A DNA stretch of 64,000 bases from Massilia violaceinigra (GTDB taxonomy: Bacteria; Pseudomonadota; Gammaproteobacteria; Burkholderiales; Burkholderiaceae_D). Position 1 is the first letter of the stretch. Each line of letters opens with the position of its first letter. The notes under the pieces were generated by a model that saw nothing but the letters and a program-made list of their open reading frames with translations, had not been told where the DNA came from and searched no databases. Both the position numbers and the translations under genes were made by a program. Location of the stretch: assembly GCF_002752675.1 (NCBI RefSeq), contig NZ_CP024609.1, positions 23,121-87,120 of the forward strand. The letters are read 5' to 3'. Positions 20,901 through 26,790 of this stretch are shown in pieces.

Positions 20901-23900
20901 TAAGGCGCTGGGCATCGATGTCAATTTCGTGAGCAAGAACGCGGAGTTCGAGGGTGTGGCCTACAACGGCGTCGCCTATCTCACCGAAGGCATGCGCAAT
21001 GCCGAACTGGCGATCGCCGGCCACGAAACGCTGCACGCGCTCGAACAGTCGAATCCGGAGCTGGGCGCCAAGCTGCGCACGCAGATCCGCGCCTACCTGA
21101 AAGAGGGGGTCGTGGAAGACCGCCAGGCGCGCGAATTCGCGGCAAACGGGTTCCAGGATGTCACGGAGGATCAGGCCGAAGCCGAAGTCATCGCCGATAT
21201 CAACGGCGGCATGTGGTTGGACCCGGTGTTCTGGTCCGACCTGGCCAAGGTCGACCGCTCGCTGTTCCGGAGCGTGGCCTACAAGTTCATGGAAGTGGCG
21301 GCCAAGCTGATCAAGAGCCTGCGCGGCTCGCGCTTCGACGTGGCCGCGCTGGTGCGCGACGTCGACGCCGTGCGCGCCATCATGGTCGCTACCTGGGCGG
21401 AAAACAACGCCACGCGCGACGCCGCGGCGCCGGCGCCAGTGGTCAGCCGGGCCATGCGCGAATCCTCAGTCGCACTGCCGAGCGCGAAATGGCTTTCGGA
21501 CGAGGCGATAGCCAAAGAAGTTGAAAACCGCATTGGCAAATTTGAACACCAGCCCGTGATCCGTATCCGCGACAGCGCTTTCGGCGTCCTCCCGGGTGTC
21601 GCACGTGATGAGCGGGTGTCCGGTGCGGTGTACGAAGGCGTCATCTACCTGTTCCGGGACGCCCTGCCCACCCTGCGGGAGGTCCAGCGGACGCTGTTCC
21701 ACGAAATGATGCACTACGGACTCCAAAGGTTTCTTCCAAGCGACGAGTATATCACCCGCATGAACATGCTTTACCAGCGCGACGGCGCTTTCCGGGCCGA
21801 GGCAGACCGCTGGGTGAAGACCGAGCAGGGCCAGCTAGCCGTGAAGGAGGGCGGGCAGAAGCACGCGACCGCGCGCGGCATTGACGAAGCGCTTGCGGTG
21901 CTGGCCGAACCGAACGCCGGCGCTTTTACGAGGATGGACGTACGCGCCAAGGTGGAACGCGCCGTACAGCGCTGGCTGGCGAACCTGGCCGAGTGGATGG
22001 GCATGGCCGAGGCGGCCGCCTACTGGCGCGGCATGAAGAATGAAGAGGCACGCGCCCTGATCGAGCAGATTTTCCGCAGGACCGCGACCGACTTCCCGCC
22101 GGCGGACCCATGGGCGGGCGCCGGCCGCGCGGCGCTGCGCAAGGGCAAGGCGGCATCGAGCGGCGCCGCTGCGCCTGGCAACTCGCCGGCGTTCAAGGCA
22201 TGGTTTGGCGACAGCAAAGTGGTCAACGACGACGGCACGCCGCTGGTCGTCTACCACGGCACGAGCGCGGACATTCGTGTCTTTAACACGTCGGCTGGCT
22301 GGTACGGCCGCGGAATCTATTTCGCCCACGACCCGGCATGGGCAAGCGAATTCGCCGAGGAAAGCGGGCTCGATAATGACGGAGGCGACAATGTCGTGCC
22401 GGCGTACTTGAGCCTTCAACGCCCGTTTATCTTCCGTGACAAGGCCAATGACGAAGCGTCCAACATCGAACTGATGAGGGAACTAGGGATCAGTGAGCGA
22501 AAAATCAACAAGGCCATCGGCGCCGACGATAATGCGGCGGACGTGATCACGGCCGCGCTTGAAGGCATGGGGCACGATGGCTTGATCGTCATGTCGCGTG
22601 ACGGGAACGAGTACATGGCCCTTTACCCGCAACAGATCAAGTCGGCCGTCGGCAATTCGGGCGAGTTCGACGGAGGAAACCCGGACATCGCATTTAGCCG
22701 CGCCGGCCTGGGCGACGCGCTGGCCAGCGCCGCCAACAGCATCGCCGAGGTGCGCCTACCGGCGAACTATCGCGTCGGCGACCTGTTCAACGGCACGGGT
22801 AAGCTGAGCTGGTGGCACAAGTCGATCGGCACGATGGACAACCTGGCAAAACGCCAGCCGGCCTTCGCCGCTGTCTATGGCGCCGTGCAGCGCTTCCTGG
22901 GCGACGTTTCGCGCTACGCCGTGGTGGCGGCCGACCTGGCGCCGACCCTGCTTCCAAAGCTGGAAAACGTGGCCGATATCGTGGGTAAAAACCGCAAAAA
23001 GGCGCTGACGGCCGCCGATACCAAGGCGATCGGCGCGCCGATCTTCGAGGGCACGCTGGCCTGGGCGCGCGATGCGCACGGGAAGCCGGTTAAGATCGAT
23101 GCACTTGAGGAGCAGGCAAAGGCGATGTCGACCGCCGACAAGGCGCGCATCCTGCTGGAAAAGGGGATTATTGACGACCAGCAGAATCGCGCCTGGCAGC
23201 ACAACCCGCTCGATGTTTACGATTCCATCATCGACAGCCGCTTCAAGGATAGCCAACTGCGCGCCGGCGTGGTCTGGACCGATGCCGAGCTGCAGTCGAT
23301 GTTCGGCCTGTCGGCCGACCAGGTCGTGCTGTACCGCCAGTTCCGCGCGGCGCTCGACAAGAGCCTCACGAATCTGACAATCAGCGAAATGGTCAAACTG
23401 GGCGGCAAGGACGCCAAGGGCATGCTGGAGCAGGCCGTGGCGGCGCCGGATCTGCCAGCAGCGGCCGCACTGCTGCGCGACCATTTTATTGCCCTGGCCA
23501 AGCTGGACCCGGAAAAGATGGACATGCACCTCGACACGGCCAGGCAGATCATGAACGTGTCGGACAAGGGCCGCGACCTGATGGACCGCGGCTACGCGCC
23601 GCTGTCGCGCTTCGGCAAGCACACCGTGTACGTGCAGGAGGGCGAGGATCAGGTGTACTTCGGCATGTTCGAGACGCAGTACGAGGCGTCGAAGATGGCG
23701 CGCGACATGCGCGCCGAGCATCCGGCCGCGCAGGTGTCGCAAGGCACTGTCTCGGCCGACGCCTATAAGCTGTTCGCCGGCGTCTCTCCGGAGACGATCG
23801 AGCTGTTCGGCTCGATGGTAAGGCTCGACAGCCAGGCGAGCGCCGCCAGCACGGAGGTGTATCAGACCTACCTGAAACTGGCGAAGAACAACCGCAGCTC

Positions 23901-25626
23901 GATGAAGCGCATGATCCAGCGCAAGGGTATCGCGGGCTTTTCAGAGGATGCCGGCCGGGTGCTGGCCGGTTTTATTTACAGCAACGCCCGCCTGACCGCC
24001 GGCAACGCGCACCTGGGCGAGATCGATGAAGCCGTCACCGAGATCCCGAAACAGCAGGGCGAATTGACGGACGCGGCCATGCAGCTGCGCGAGCATATCC
24101 GTCATCCCGACGCCGGCGCGCCGCTGGGCGGCCTGATGTTCGCGCAGTTCCTGGGCGGCTCGGTGGCATCGGCGATGGTCAACCTTACCCAGCCGTTCAC
24201 AATGACCTTGCCCTACCTGAGCCAGTTCGGGGGCCTGACGAAAGCGGGGGCGCGCCTGGCGGCCGCCGTGAAGGACGCCGGCAAGGATGCGACCGGCGAC
24301 GCGCAGCTCGACGCCGCGATGCAATGGGCGATCGAGGAAGGGATCGTCGCGCCGCAAGAGGTCCACTACCTGCAGGCGCAGGCGTCGGGCAAGGGCGCGC
24401 TGCGCGCCGGCGACGGCACCAAGGCCGGCAACACCCGGGCCCACCTGAACAATGCGATGGCAAAGGTCACGCTGGGCTGGGGCAAGCTGTTTGCGATGGC
24501 CGAGCTGGCCAACCGCCGCATTACCTTTATCGCGGCCTACCGCACGGCCGTGGCCGAAGGGTTGGGAGATCCGGCCAGATTCGCCCAGGAGGCGGTAGCG
24601 CAGACGCAGGGCACCTACAATTCGGGCAACAAGCCGCAGTGGGCGCGCGGCGCGGTCGGCTCGCTGCTGCTGACGTTCAAGCAGTATTCGATCGGCTACC
24701 TTGAGCTGCTGTCGCGCATGGCATTCGCCGGCACGCCTGGCTCGAAAGAGCGCGCGGCCGGGCGCCGCGCGGCGCTGTACATGCTGGCCGTGCTGCTGCT
24801 GATGGGCGGCGCCGACGGCCTGCCGTTCGAGCAGGATCTTGAAGACGCGATCGATGGCATCCTGCAGCGGCTCGGCTACAACTTTTCGAGCAAGCGCTCG
24901 AAGCAAGCGTTCCTGACCGATACGCTTGGCCAGGGCGGTGCCGACTTCGTGCTGAAAGGCGTATCGAGCATGCCAGGCATGCCGATCGACGTCGCCGGCC
25001 GGTTCGGGATGGGCAACCTGATCCCCGGTACCGGGCTGCTGACGAAGAAGGATTCGTACACGCGCGACCTGGGCGAGCTGACCGGGCCTGCCGGCGACGT
25101 CGCCAAGCGCGCGTTCACCGGCGCCGGCAAGCTCCTGGGCGGTGACGTGGCCGGCGCCGTGCTCGACATCACGCCGGCGGCCGTGCGCAACGTCGCCAAG
25201 GGAGCCGACATGCTGGCCACCGGCGCCTACCGGGACGCGCGCGGCTACAACGTGAACGAAACCAGTGGCGCCGAAGCGGTGATGAAGATGATCGGCTTCC
25301 AGCCGAACAGCACCGCCGACGTCCAGGATGCCAAGGGCCAGGCCCTAAACATGGTGGGCCAGAACCGCATGCGCTCGATGGAGATCGCCGAGCACTGGGC
25401 GCAGGGCCTGGCCGACGGCGACATGGCGAGGGTGGATGAGGCGCGCGCCTGGCGCGACGACTGGAATGCGAAAAATCCCGCGACGCCGATCAGGGTCAGC
25501 ATGCCGGGCGTCATCAAGCGCGTAAAGGCGATGAGACAGGACGCTTTGAACCGGACGCAGAAGACCGCGCCGGCCGCCCTGAGACAGACCGTCCGGCGCG
25601 AGCTGGCGGAAACGCGGGCCGAATAG
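8959..25626 (+). CDS. 5555-residue polyvalent ejection protein (DarB-like, PLxRFG)
   Basis: One open frame of 5555 codons. Domains in order: an Ala/Gly-rich membrane-active N-terminal part (1-400); a coiled coil (460-620); a pyrophosphatase-like domain (750-885); a cytosine-5 methyltransferase-like domain (1113-1313) with the PC motif in ATPCTDFAVSG and ENP in ALENPVGR; an unassigned globular domain (1587-1750); an adenine-N6 methyltransferase-like domain (1884-2150) with FEPGMGIGSF near 2005 and NPPF near 2072; an SNF2-type helicase (2680-3290) with GSGKT near 2705 and DEAH near 2867; zinc-peptidase-like HETLH near 4021 and HEMMH near 4248; an ADP-ribosyltransferase-like domain (4408-4580) with YHGTSADIRVF and GRGIYFAHDP; and a PLxRFG motif (APLSRFG, about 4878). 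A hydrophobic segment lies near 5273. P1 DarB and related proteins are packaged and injected against restriction. That role is inferred here. Confidence 0.88.
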   Translation: MTGLTEARKKLPALGTLDDAAFVDAVHTMYYPGMDKAELSAKLGYQPPAAPSESAGLVRTAGDVGIKLGQGVVDLGSAVVGLGSLATGGMVGKGMRAAGYDPKRTNEFLGEFLSDSQKASDEKVAQADGFVGTIAESVKNPRAILGSIAQSAPGMLGGMGVTGALARKVATRAALATGEGAAASAASLAAGKSAAEATAAAMATGAGRKAAAEAVNAAGTKLIGAGALTEGAQTAGNIADRAQAEGREYSDYALPAVGAGLGTALIGLGAGKVMGDAATQIATRSAGAEVRSTLAGRVGKGVLSEGVLEEMPQSAQEQVFTNIAMGEEDLAKGVSNAAGTGLVTGMAMGGGMAALQGGQAAAPTPAPVAGPAPAPTRLPDTGPLSRAANAGQAALAQQQAATAAATPPAAAAHASSLGQIDGRLAELIAIGHGSVAQRVRGADGQVSAAPAVPGRRLTPDEIAEFNSLKQARKARTEIPADQQAEFAALLAEEEAAINAKFEPAKAAAAEARSLADERQIAEMLEEEARAQRSAAAEREAQEALTTNAIIEHERAERAAANRAALRAEVLANAAIPAEHKKPAFLAALKRDGYVNPALTADDHADIDDATAPVPSLPNELVDAVPERLAPAPAPAATNTRAVDDAIAAGMRLKTANGAMLHKPGSSKVFKLSTAQKAYYQKVMARLARDAAPIAETPAVPQAAAEIAPVLTTDQAPTVAKTTLDIAAHESATSPLNELAQPTAAQKEAGNYKLGRVKLHGLDLSIENPAGSTRSGVDGQGNAWEAKMAHHYGYIRGTMGADKDHVDAFIGPNPDSDKVFVVDQIHPKSGKFDEHKVMFGFDSLDDARDGYEANYAAGWKGGRHITETDTSVFKTWLASGKTRRPFAESARRRGIRAVEDMQAEATLLGATPEQVDGIASVEELWRKQFPNTYGNTPEERKGAPLLGKQELNRMTTREMTDEQLLQAKIVFAGQARAPKIDKEIAARRLNVPAPQAAPEPAAQDAVPADPPAAGPIANATAPEHVQIGVDDRELGQIVEEFNGAQAEMMEGDHPVTNIFQPPAKGEVVRLNDKAKVYHKEHGWMTPAEARVTIEAWKARVQDQGDNDDIRSVNSKRVVLSLFDLSGEWSRPWEEAGYQVYRFDIQADPDVGDVNKFSSDFFGDWFGDFDGLDIYAILAATPCTDFAVSGARHFAAKDEDGRTVASVKLVHQTLRTIEYFKPAVWALENPVGRIERLGGLPAWRLSFDPNHLGDPYTKKTLIWGRFNGDLPVAPVKPTEGSKMHKLYGGKSMATKNARSVTPEGFSYGFFMANNAHDNPVMAIANKYDRLDRDLIARAVDAGVTEGQINNAVEDSYYMDMDDEAANAAIANLIEENSAPDPEPTPLPKKGKKAPKPTAPAESQVTPARPADIKSYTEKEAQAEWEASREYKRGAIMSRVDRRDLAQKAWADLTADERKMVREALDGDFDAPMWYINSQGQKIDKFPTLAAPVKSEAQLAEERGSQRWADLSFKGRYNLLLNNGIGGVNAEQGQYSTWTELAGALRTRILAGFEAAAAPKADVQAPAAVDPSPKIDAAKDTVKAAPKAKRSTDIILRNDWGVSDINGWTEIEGGTNEPTDYGLVGGMKDAFLADAQNFLRKVSSALQAQGFVPYKDDKGRLVKAVQVNKSGVADAGEVSMTIFHPEKGHGVYLKINASMLRGIVPTTKSGVSIMMRIGTQTNQLGTRDRNRFMPVDLSAVELAELAAQAVHAAAIPRAEVAKSDANTDTDPTPAPAETKEQTNDSTTATSAPAIDSPVADGQRPAGDAVTRGARPPRIRAGRSDAGSVREPRGRDQVTDDASADVGHGRGADPVPDRAPDAVERGDKRVPADFRPGIGGLTREGSWLDTAGRNVDLIELALKIEGENRPATPSEQEQLAKYVGFGASAIRNKLFPIPPAHAKLQEPARLIWPGLIAEASWRALAERMEALPAAWQRSVLQSSQYAHYTSEGIIRSTWSAMQRLGFTGGKVFEPGMGIGSFSMLMPDSVRQTSRYTGIEFDGPTALIARLLSPEQNMLHDDFIKRKFPRDYFDVAIGNPPFSQTQIFADPDYEKHGFMLHDFFFAKSIDRVRPGGLLAFVTSKGTMDKQTDKARKYLAARADLLGAIRLPSTAFEDNAGTSVVTDVIFLRKRLEGEAPAGQPWANVATVDTKDGPTVINEYFARHPEMVLGQNRLSGNVDDMGRRIHSNGRGEARYTVVSYDDTPAELDAKFAAAVERLPANAYSVLTQSTESVRRETAKVDFDPSVKREGVVYLAEDGTIMRVENGVGHPLASGMKMTESDKAWFAGYVGIRDLVNEARLAQSTGGKWEAALKKLNKAYDAFRAEHGPINDFRVQVRKSTDEEGNVVETESRVFKNRRRFREDYDSAILTQLETINEAGDIVKSAFLLGRTIGKPLSRDIKTIGDALAVSLDETGHLNLDDVGRRLGLSRDEAIEALGNQVYRAPAGDWQLADEYLSGDVVSKLEEAEHAARLDASLARNIEALTAAQPEKLGPSQISAKLGASWIPAEHVNAFAAEIGAGAVSFDPKTETWQVDGGNLRSERRAGAEYGTGARSPSELLESALNSRSLKVTFKVDGKTVTDAEATTAANEMRKKIKDKFKGWIWTDSERASELVESYNKRYNNIAPRRFDGAYLTLPGVSMRYTLHPHQKNGIARIIHTGDTYLAHAVGSGKTIEMIAAGMEQKRLGLISKPMYVVPNHMLEQFSNEFMELYPLANIMVADDENFSAERRKAFIASATLNNPDAVIITHDAFQRIGVKEESVAPIRDEILADLEIELSETAKDNGARVRRSQLEQQIEAVTQRFDRIVAAGGKDSTLKFEDIGVDFIFADEAHVFRKLDFHTAQQIKGIDPNGSKRALDMYVKKRWLQQQRPGRAMVFASGTPVTNTMGELYTIMRFFAPEEMDRAGIATFDAWARQFGEVTPALEPNAAGKYELIERFAKFDNVPELMSRVRQFMDVLTSEHLGALVKRPDLIGGKPNLNIVTSGADLEHYMKNVLGPRIETSKRWKPTKEEPNNPDPVVSIITDGRFAAIDPRFFGGNVGEEGSIITLMGDKVAAAYHAGKDNVYQDKNGKDEPIKGSTQIVFYNMGFGEQSQRNRGFDARGAFTKRLTDGGIPRKQIAWFDDANTDAKKEAVFKDMRSGKLRVLIGSAKKMGTGVNVQKRLAVLHYQDPPWFPADVEQPHGRIIRQGNQNAEVTIEWYTTKGTYQSTMWQMVGRKQRFIDQAFSGDKTLRSMDDMGEASLFEQAAAVASGDPRAIQLAGLKQEVERFERLQAAHANEQIGVRSALRGAQWEVEHAGKVINHYSAAFKIIGERIYTFTAGKVGKAVFDKVGEFGQAVKDAFNRVAADSITGPAARDQQIGALGDDLPITVDAESFGGKLNGEFTLYVHVGDLPLTVTTTSAMGENVDAVGLGRRIVNQVNSISQDLAKAKAKLSSGQTDLVRLRKKFGAPFEYQQEMAEKYGDLKRLEEELRLEGMAPPAVPVVIDAAGMTAAEAASSPGAQDEPPAPDGLMFSRARIDTDAPLVNIFSQIATDDAAFRMPDSDAKTLAGILADMAPALSVDEFVGEGDLEDAAAPVDRAWHIMSPTGEQASVYHNNRNKEIWLDISNWKEGRTGSVVYQAVATLAHNTGHVFIGDPAGLSDKALYRRTEHMISSALRHGTTKHLAPHARQVEATGTAGGADVRPIDWQEGDDAHNLQEMLVSSYTNILHLFPEIADVTYNFARARFERAPVRASAGALRADQSDLGEWSDEQGLGPADGGSTAGRGTDRADEGARDVGRVDAVPFTDADFVAAAESVRSAFDVFFPTARGKYTPPIGVSDIKRAVLTQSVLQEVGRDGGREVLDHVSERLLQRVSPQLARLLYSRDAEYFRDDGVSSVPTLPAGADAGTAAPLDLSGVDFLRAMKATEQLNRELAKADMAPVRALRTAPNAQFALARQVGKALGIDVNFVSKNAEFEGVAYNGVAYLTEGMRNAELAIAGHETLHALEQSNPELGAKLRTQIRAYLKEGVVEDRQAREFAANGFQDVTEDQAEAEVIADINGGMWLDPVFWSDLAKVDRSLFRSVAYKFMEVAAKLIKSLRGSRFDVAALVRDVDAVRAIMVATWAENNATRDAAAPAPVVSRAMRESSVALPSAKWLSDEAIAKEVENRIGKFEHQPVIRIRDSAFGVLPGVARDERVSGAVYEGVIYLFRDALPTLREVQRTLFHEMMHYGLQRFLPSDEYITRMNMLYQRDGAFRAEADRWVKTEQGQLAVKEGGQKHATARGIDEALAVLAEPNAGAFTRMDVRAKVERAVQRWLANLAEWMGMAEAAAYWRGMKNEEARALIEQIFRRTATDFPPADPWAGAGRAALRKGKAASSGAAAPGNSPAFKAWFGDSKVVNDDGTPLVVYHGTSADIRVFNTSAGWYGRGIYFAHDPAWASEFAEESGLDNDGGDNVVPAYLSLQRPFIFRDKANDEASNIELMRELGISERKINKAIGADDNAADVITAALEGMGHDGLIVMSRDGNEYMALYPQQIKSAVGNSGEFDGGNPDIAFSRAGLGDALASAANSIAEVRLPANYRVGDLFNGTGKLSWWHKSIGTMDNLAKRQPAFAAVYGAVQRFLGDVSRYAVVAADLAPTLLPKLENVADIVGKNRKKALTAADTKAIGAPIFEGTLAWARDAHGKPVKIDALEEQAKAMSTADKARILLEKGIIDDQQNRAWQHNPLDVYDSIIDSRFKDSQLRAGVVWTDAELQSMFGLSADQVVLYRQFRAALDKSLTNLTISEMVKLGGKDAKGMLEQAVAAPDLPAAAALLRDHFIALAKLDPEKMDMHLDTARQIMNVSDKGRDLMDRGYAPLSRFGKHTVYVQEGEDQVYFGMFETQYEASKMARDMRAEHPAAQVSQGTVSADAYKLFAGVSPETIELFGSMVRLDSQASAASTEVYQTYLKLAKNNRSSMKRMIQRKGIAGFSEDAGRVLAGFIYSNARLTAGNAHLGEIDEAVTEIPKQQGELTDAAMQLREHIRHPDAGAPLGGLMFAQFLGGSVASAMVNLTQPFTMTLPYLSQFGGLTKAGARLAAAVKDAGKDATGDAQLDAAMQWAIEEGIVAPQEVHYLQAQASGKGALRAGDGTKAGNTRAHLNNAMAKVTLGWGKLFAMAELANRRITFIAAYRTAVAEGLGDPARFAQEAVAQTQGTYNSGNKPQWARGAVGSLLLTFKQYSIGYLELLSRMAFAGTPGSKERAAGRRAALYMLAVLLLMGGADGLPFEQDLEDAIDGILQRLGYNFSSKRSKQAFLTDTLGQGGADFVLKGVSSMPGMPIDVAGRFGMGNLIPGTGLLTKKDSYTRDLGELTGPAGDVAKRAFTGAGKLLGGDVAGAVLDITPAAVRNVAKGADMLATGAYRDARGYNVNETSGAEAVMKMIGFQPNSTADVQDAKGQALNMVGQNRMRSMEIAEHWAQGLADGDMARVDEARAWRDDWNAKNPATPIRVSMPGVIKRVKAMRQDALNRTQKTAPAALRQTVRRELAETRAE
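14297..14581 (+). CDS. Nested gene in the +1 frame of the giant gene (94 aa)
   Basis: Inside the giant gene, between its unassigned domain and its methyltransferase, the +1 frame is open from ATG 14297 to TAG 14579-14581. It reads as ordinary protein (RRWLTDNDQQATLSPEVLDR, ELDEAMLEAFESREDEIKSQ, ARLTLWSEVTSEF). Its codons end mostly in G or C, as in neighbouring genes. The giant frame over the same bases is an Arg/Gly/Asp-rich linker full of CGA, GGA and GCA codons that are rare elsewhere. So selection seems to act on the +1 frame. AAAGAG about seven bases upstream is a weak ribosome binding site. No family was recognised. Confidence 0.65.
   Translation: MIPPLQQVRLRSIRRWLTDNDQQATLSPEVLDRRASELDEAMLEAFESREDEIKSQMMQAQTWGTDEGLTQFPTARLTLWSEVTSEFLPTSVPA
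20330..20644 (+). CDS. Second nested gene in the +1 frame of the giant gene (104 aa)
   Basis: The ATG at 20330, with GGAG at 20317-20320, opens a 104-residue +1 frame ending TAA 20642-20644. It reads MSKGWDQPTVEALPDAELTA, then HGTSAEWMQYLSRTRILSLL and KRLDETEGEKFWITFQSGSY. The first half has the G/C-ending codon habit of the phage, while the giant frame there is a low-complexity Gly/Asp/Arg linker. In the second half (about 20430-20640) both frames look protein-like, so that stretch may be truly dual-coding. The +1 frame also looks coding for about 60 bases before the ATG (GHYELTNPISENGL), so an upstream non-ATG start or a frameshift is possible. Confidence 0.6.
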   Translation: MSKGWDQPTVEALPDAELTALMKAHGTSAEWMQYLSRTRILSLLQNRYEALLTSSSQPQEESTRRRLGCLILRERFLPSQFYKRLDETEGEKFWITFQSGSYNV

Positions 25627-25639
25627 CGGCGTATTAAAG

Positions 25640-25671
25640 AAAAGGCCCCGGGTTGAAATCTGGGGCCTTTT
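25640..25671 (+). terminator. Rho-independent terminator after the late block
   Basis: Fourteen bases after the stop of the giant gene, AAAGGCCCC (25641-25649) pairs with GGGGCCTTT (25662-25670) around a 12-base loop, followed by a short T-rich run. It would end the long + strand late transcript. Confidence 0.85.
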
Positions 25672-25882
25672 CGATTTAATGAATCCGCCCCCACAACTCG
25701 GAGTGGAACTGGCGGAAGCGCAAAAACAGCGATTGCGGGTGGCTATAGGTTTCGGTCAGGCTAATGGGTAGAAAGAATAACTGCCTGTCTACGGAATCGG
25801 ATAAACCCCGGGCAATAAATAGCTGACCCGCTCGATGGCGGCACTTAATTTTTGTTCCACAGGGATTTCGCCGGTAGTGGAA

Positions 25883-26191
25883 TTACACCTTGGCGCTATC
25901 GAGCGTACCGGCTTCCGCCATAGCTTTTACCCAAGCTGGAGAGCGCCCACGGCCCGTCCATTCATTGCTCGGATCGGCCGGGTTACGGTATTTCACCGCC
26001 GCCTTGTTTTTGACTTCCGTCTTGCCGGCTTTGCCCATCAGCTCTCCGAGTGGAAGGCCTACACGGGCCGCGATCGCGGTAATTTCCGCGCGCGCGTTCT
26101 CGATCGCTTTGCTTTCACGCGTTTTCATTTCGACTGCGATTTGATCATACAGTGCTTTTAATTCAACAAAAGATAAATTTGACAAGTTCAT
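25883..26191 (-). CDS. H-NS-like nucleoid protein
   Basis: A 102-residue protein with an N-terminal helical oligomerisation region (LSFVELKALYDQIAVEMKTR). Its C-terminal DNA-binding motif YRNPADPSNEWTGRGRSPAW (about residues 68-87) contains the GRGR loop that H-NS family proteins insert into the minor groove of AT-rich DNA. This short two-part form is common in betaproteobacteria and on their plasmids and prophages. It points left, convergent with the late operon. Its promoter holds a palindrome (26213-26231) nearly the same as the one between cI and cro. The likely role is xenogeneic silencing, perhaps of the AT-rich segments in this element. Confidence 0.88.
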   Translation of the reverse strand: MNLSNLSFVELKALYDQIAVEMKTRESKAIENARAEITAIAARVGLPLGELMGKAGKTEVKNKAAVKYRNPADPSNEWTGRGRSPAWVKAMAEAGTLDSAKV

Positions 26192-26212
26192 AGAGGTCCG
26201 TTTGGTTAGTTT

Positions 26213-26231
26213 TTACAATAAACTGTTGTAA
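26213..26231. promoter_or_regulatory. Candidate phage-repressor operator upstream of the H-NS-like gene
   Basis: TTACAATA AAC TGTTGTAA, a near-perfect 8-3-8 palindrome 22 bases upstream of the H-NS-like start. It matches 17 of 19 positions of the perfect palindrome at 50455-50473 between the CI-like and Cro-like genes. Binding by the same repressor is inferred. Confidence 0.5.
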
Positions 26232-26498
26232 CAATAACCGCCAGTCGTCCGGCGTGTCAAAATAATTTTAAACAAATTGGCACAATCGATCCGTGATATA
26301 ACTCAATTTCATGGCGGCTACCCACACAGCCTGGATAAAGCGGAGGCGGTTTTTTTGAAACCGCCCCGGAGGAAGCAGAAATATATTAGGACGAAAATAG
26401 CCCCATCCGCAAGTCGTGACAACCTAATAGGGAGTGCGGCATGCGATGCGTGCCGTGCTGGCCGGACTCCGCCCAGCGGCTATTTGGGAGAAAGTGCA

Positions 26499-26696
26499 AT
26501 GCGTATGCGGCCAATTAAGTTTTTAACGACGTGTTTTGACATGCTGCTGACGAGTGGTGCGGCAGTCGATCTGGTACATGCCATGGAAGCAAGCCCCCAT
26601 GGTGGAGTACTGTTTGCCGTGATAGTCGGAACAGTGGTGGCTGGGGTAGTGGTGTGCTGCGCCATTAAGCACCGTGATGGTCCGCCAGCACCGTAA
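26499..26696 (+). CDS. Small membrane protein (65 aa), one helix
   Basis: The ATG at 26499 has GGGAG about ten bases upstream and gives MRMRPIKFLTTCFDMLLTSG, then a hydrophobic helix (GGVLFAVIVGTVVAGVVVCC, about residues 35-54) and a short charged tail. A longer open frame from 26277 has no such start signal. A diverged, frameshifted copy of the same protein lies at 28469-28604, which supports a real gene family. Function unknown; a membrane-acting moron or toxin-like peptide is possible. Confidence 0.6.
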   Translation: MRMRPIKFLTTCFDMLLTSGAAVDLVHAMEASPHGGVLFAVIVGTVVAGVVVCCAIKHRDGPPAP

Positions 26697-26790
26697 GCGA
26701 AAAGGACAGGCCGCCGTTCTTTCCGTAACGGGCGGCCCTGGGAAGCTTGGCCACAGCGCTTCCCCAAAAATTCAACATCTGTTGCGCGAA

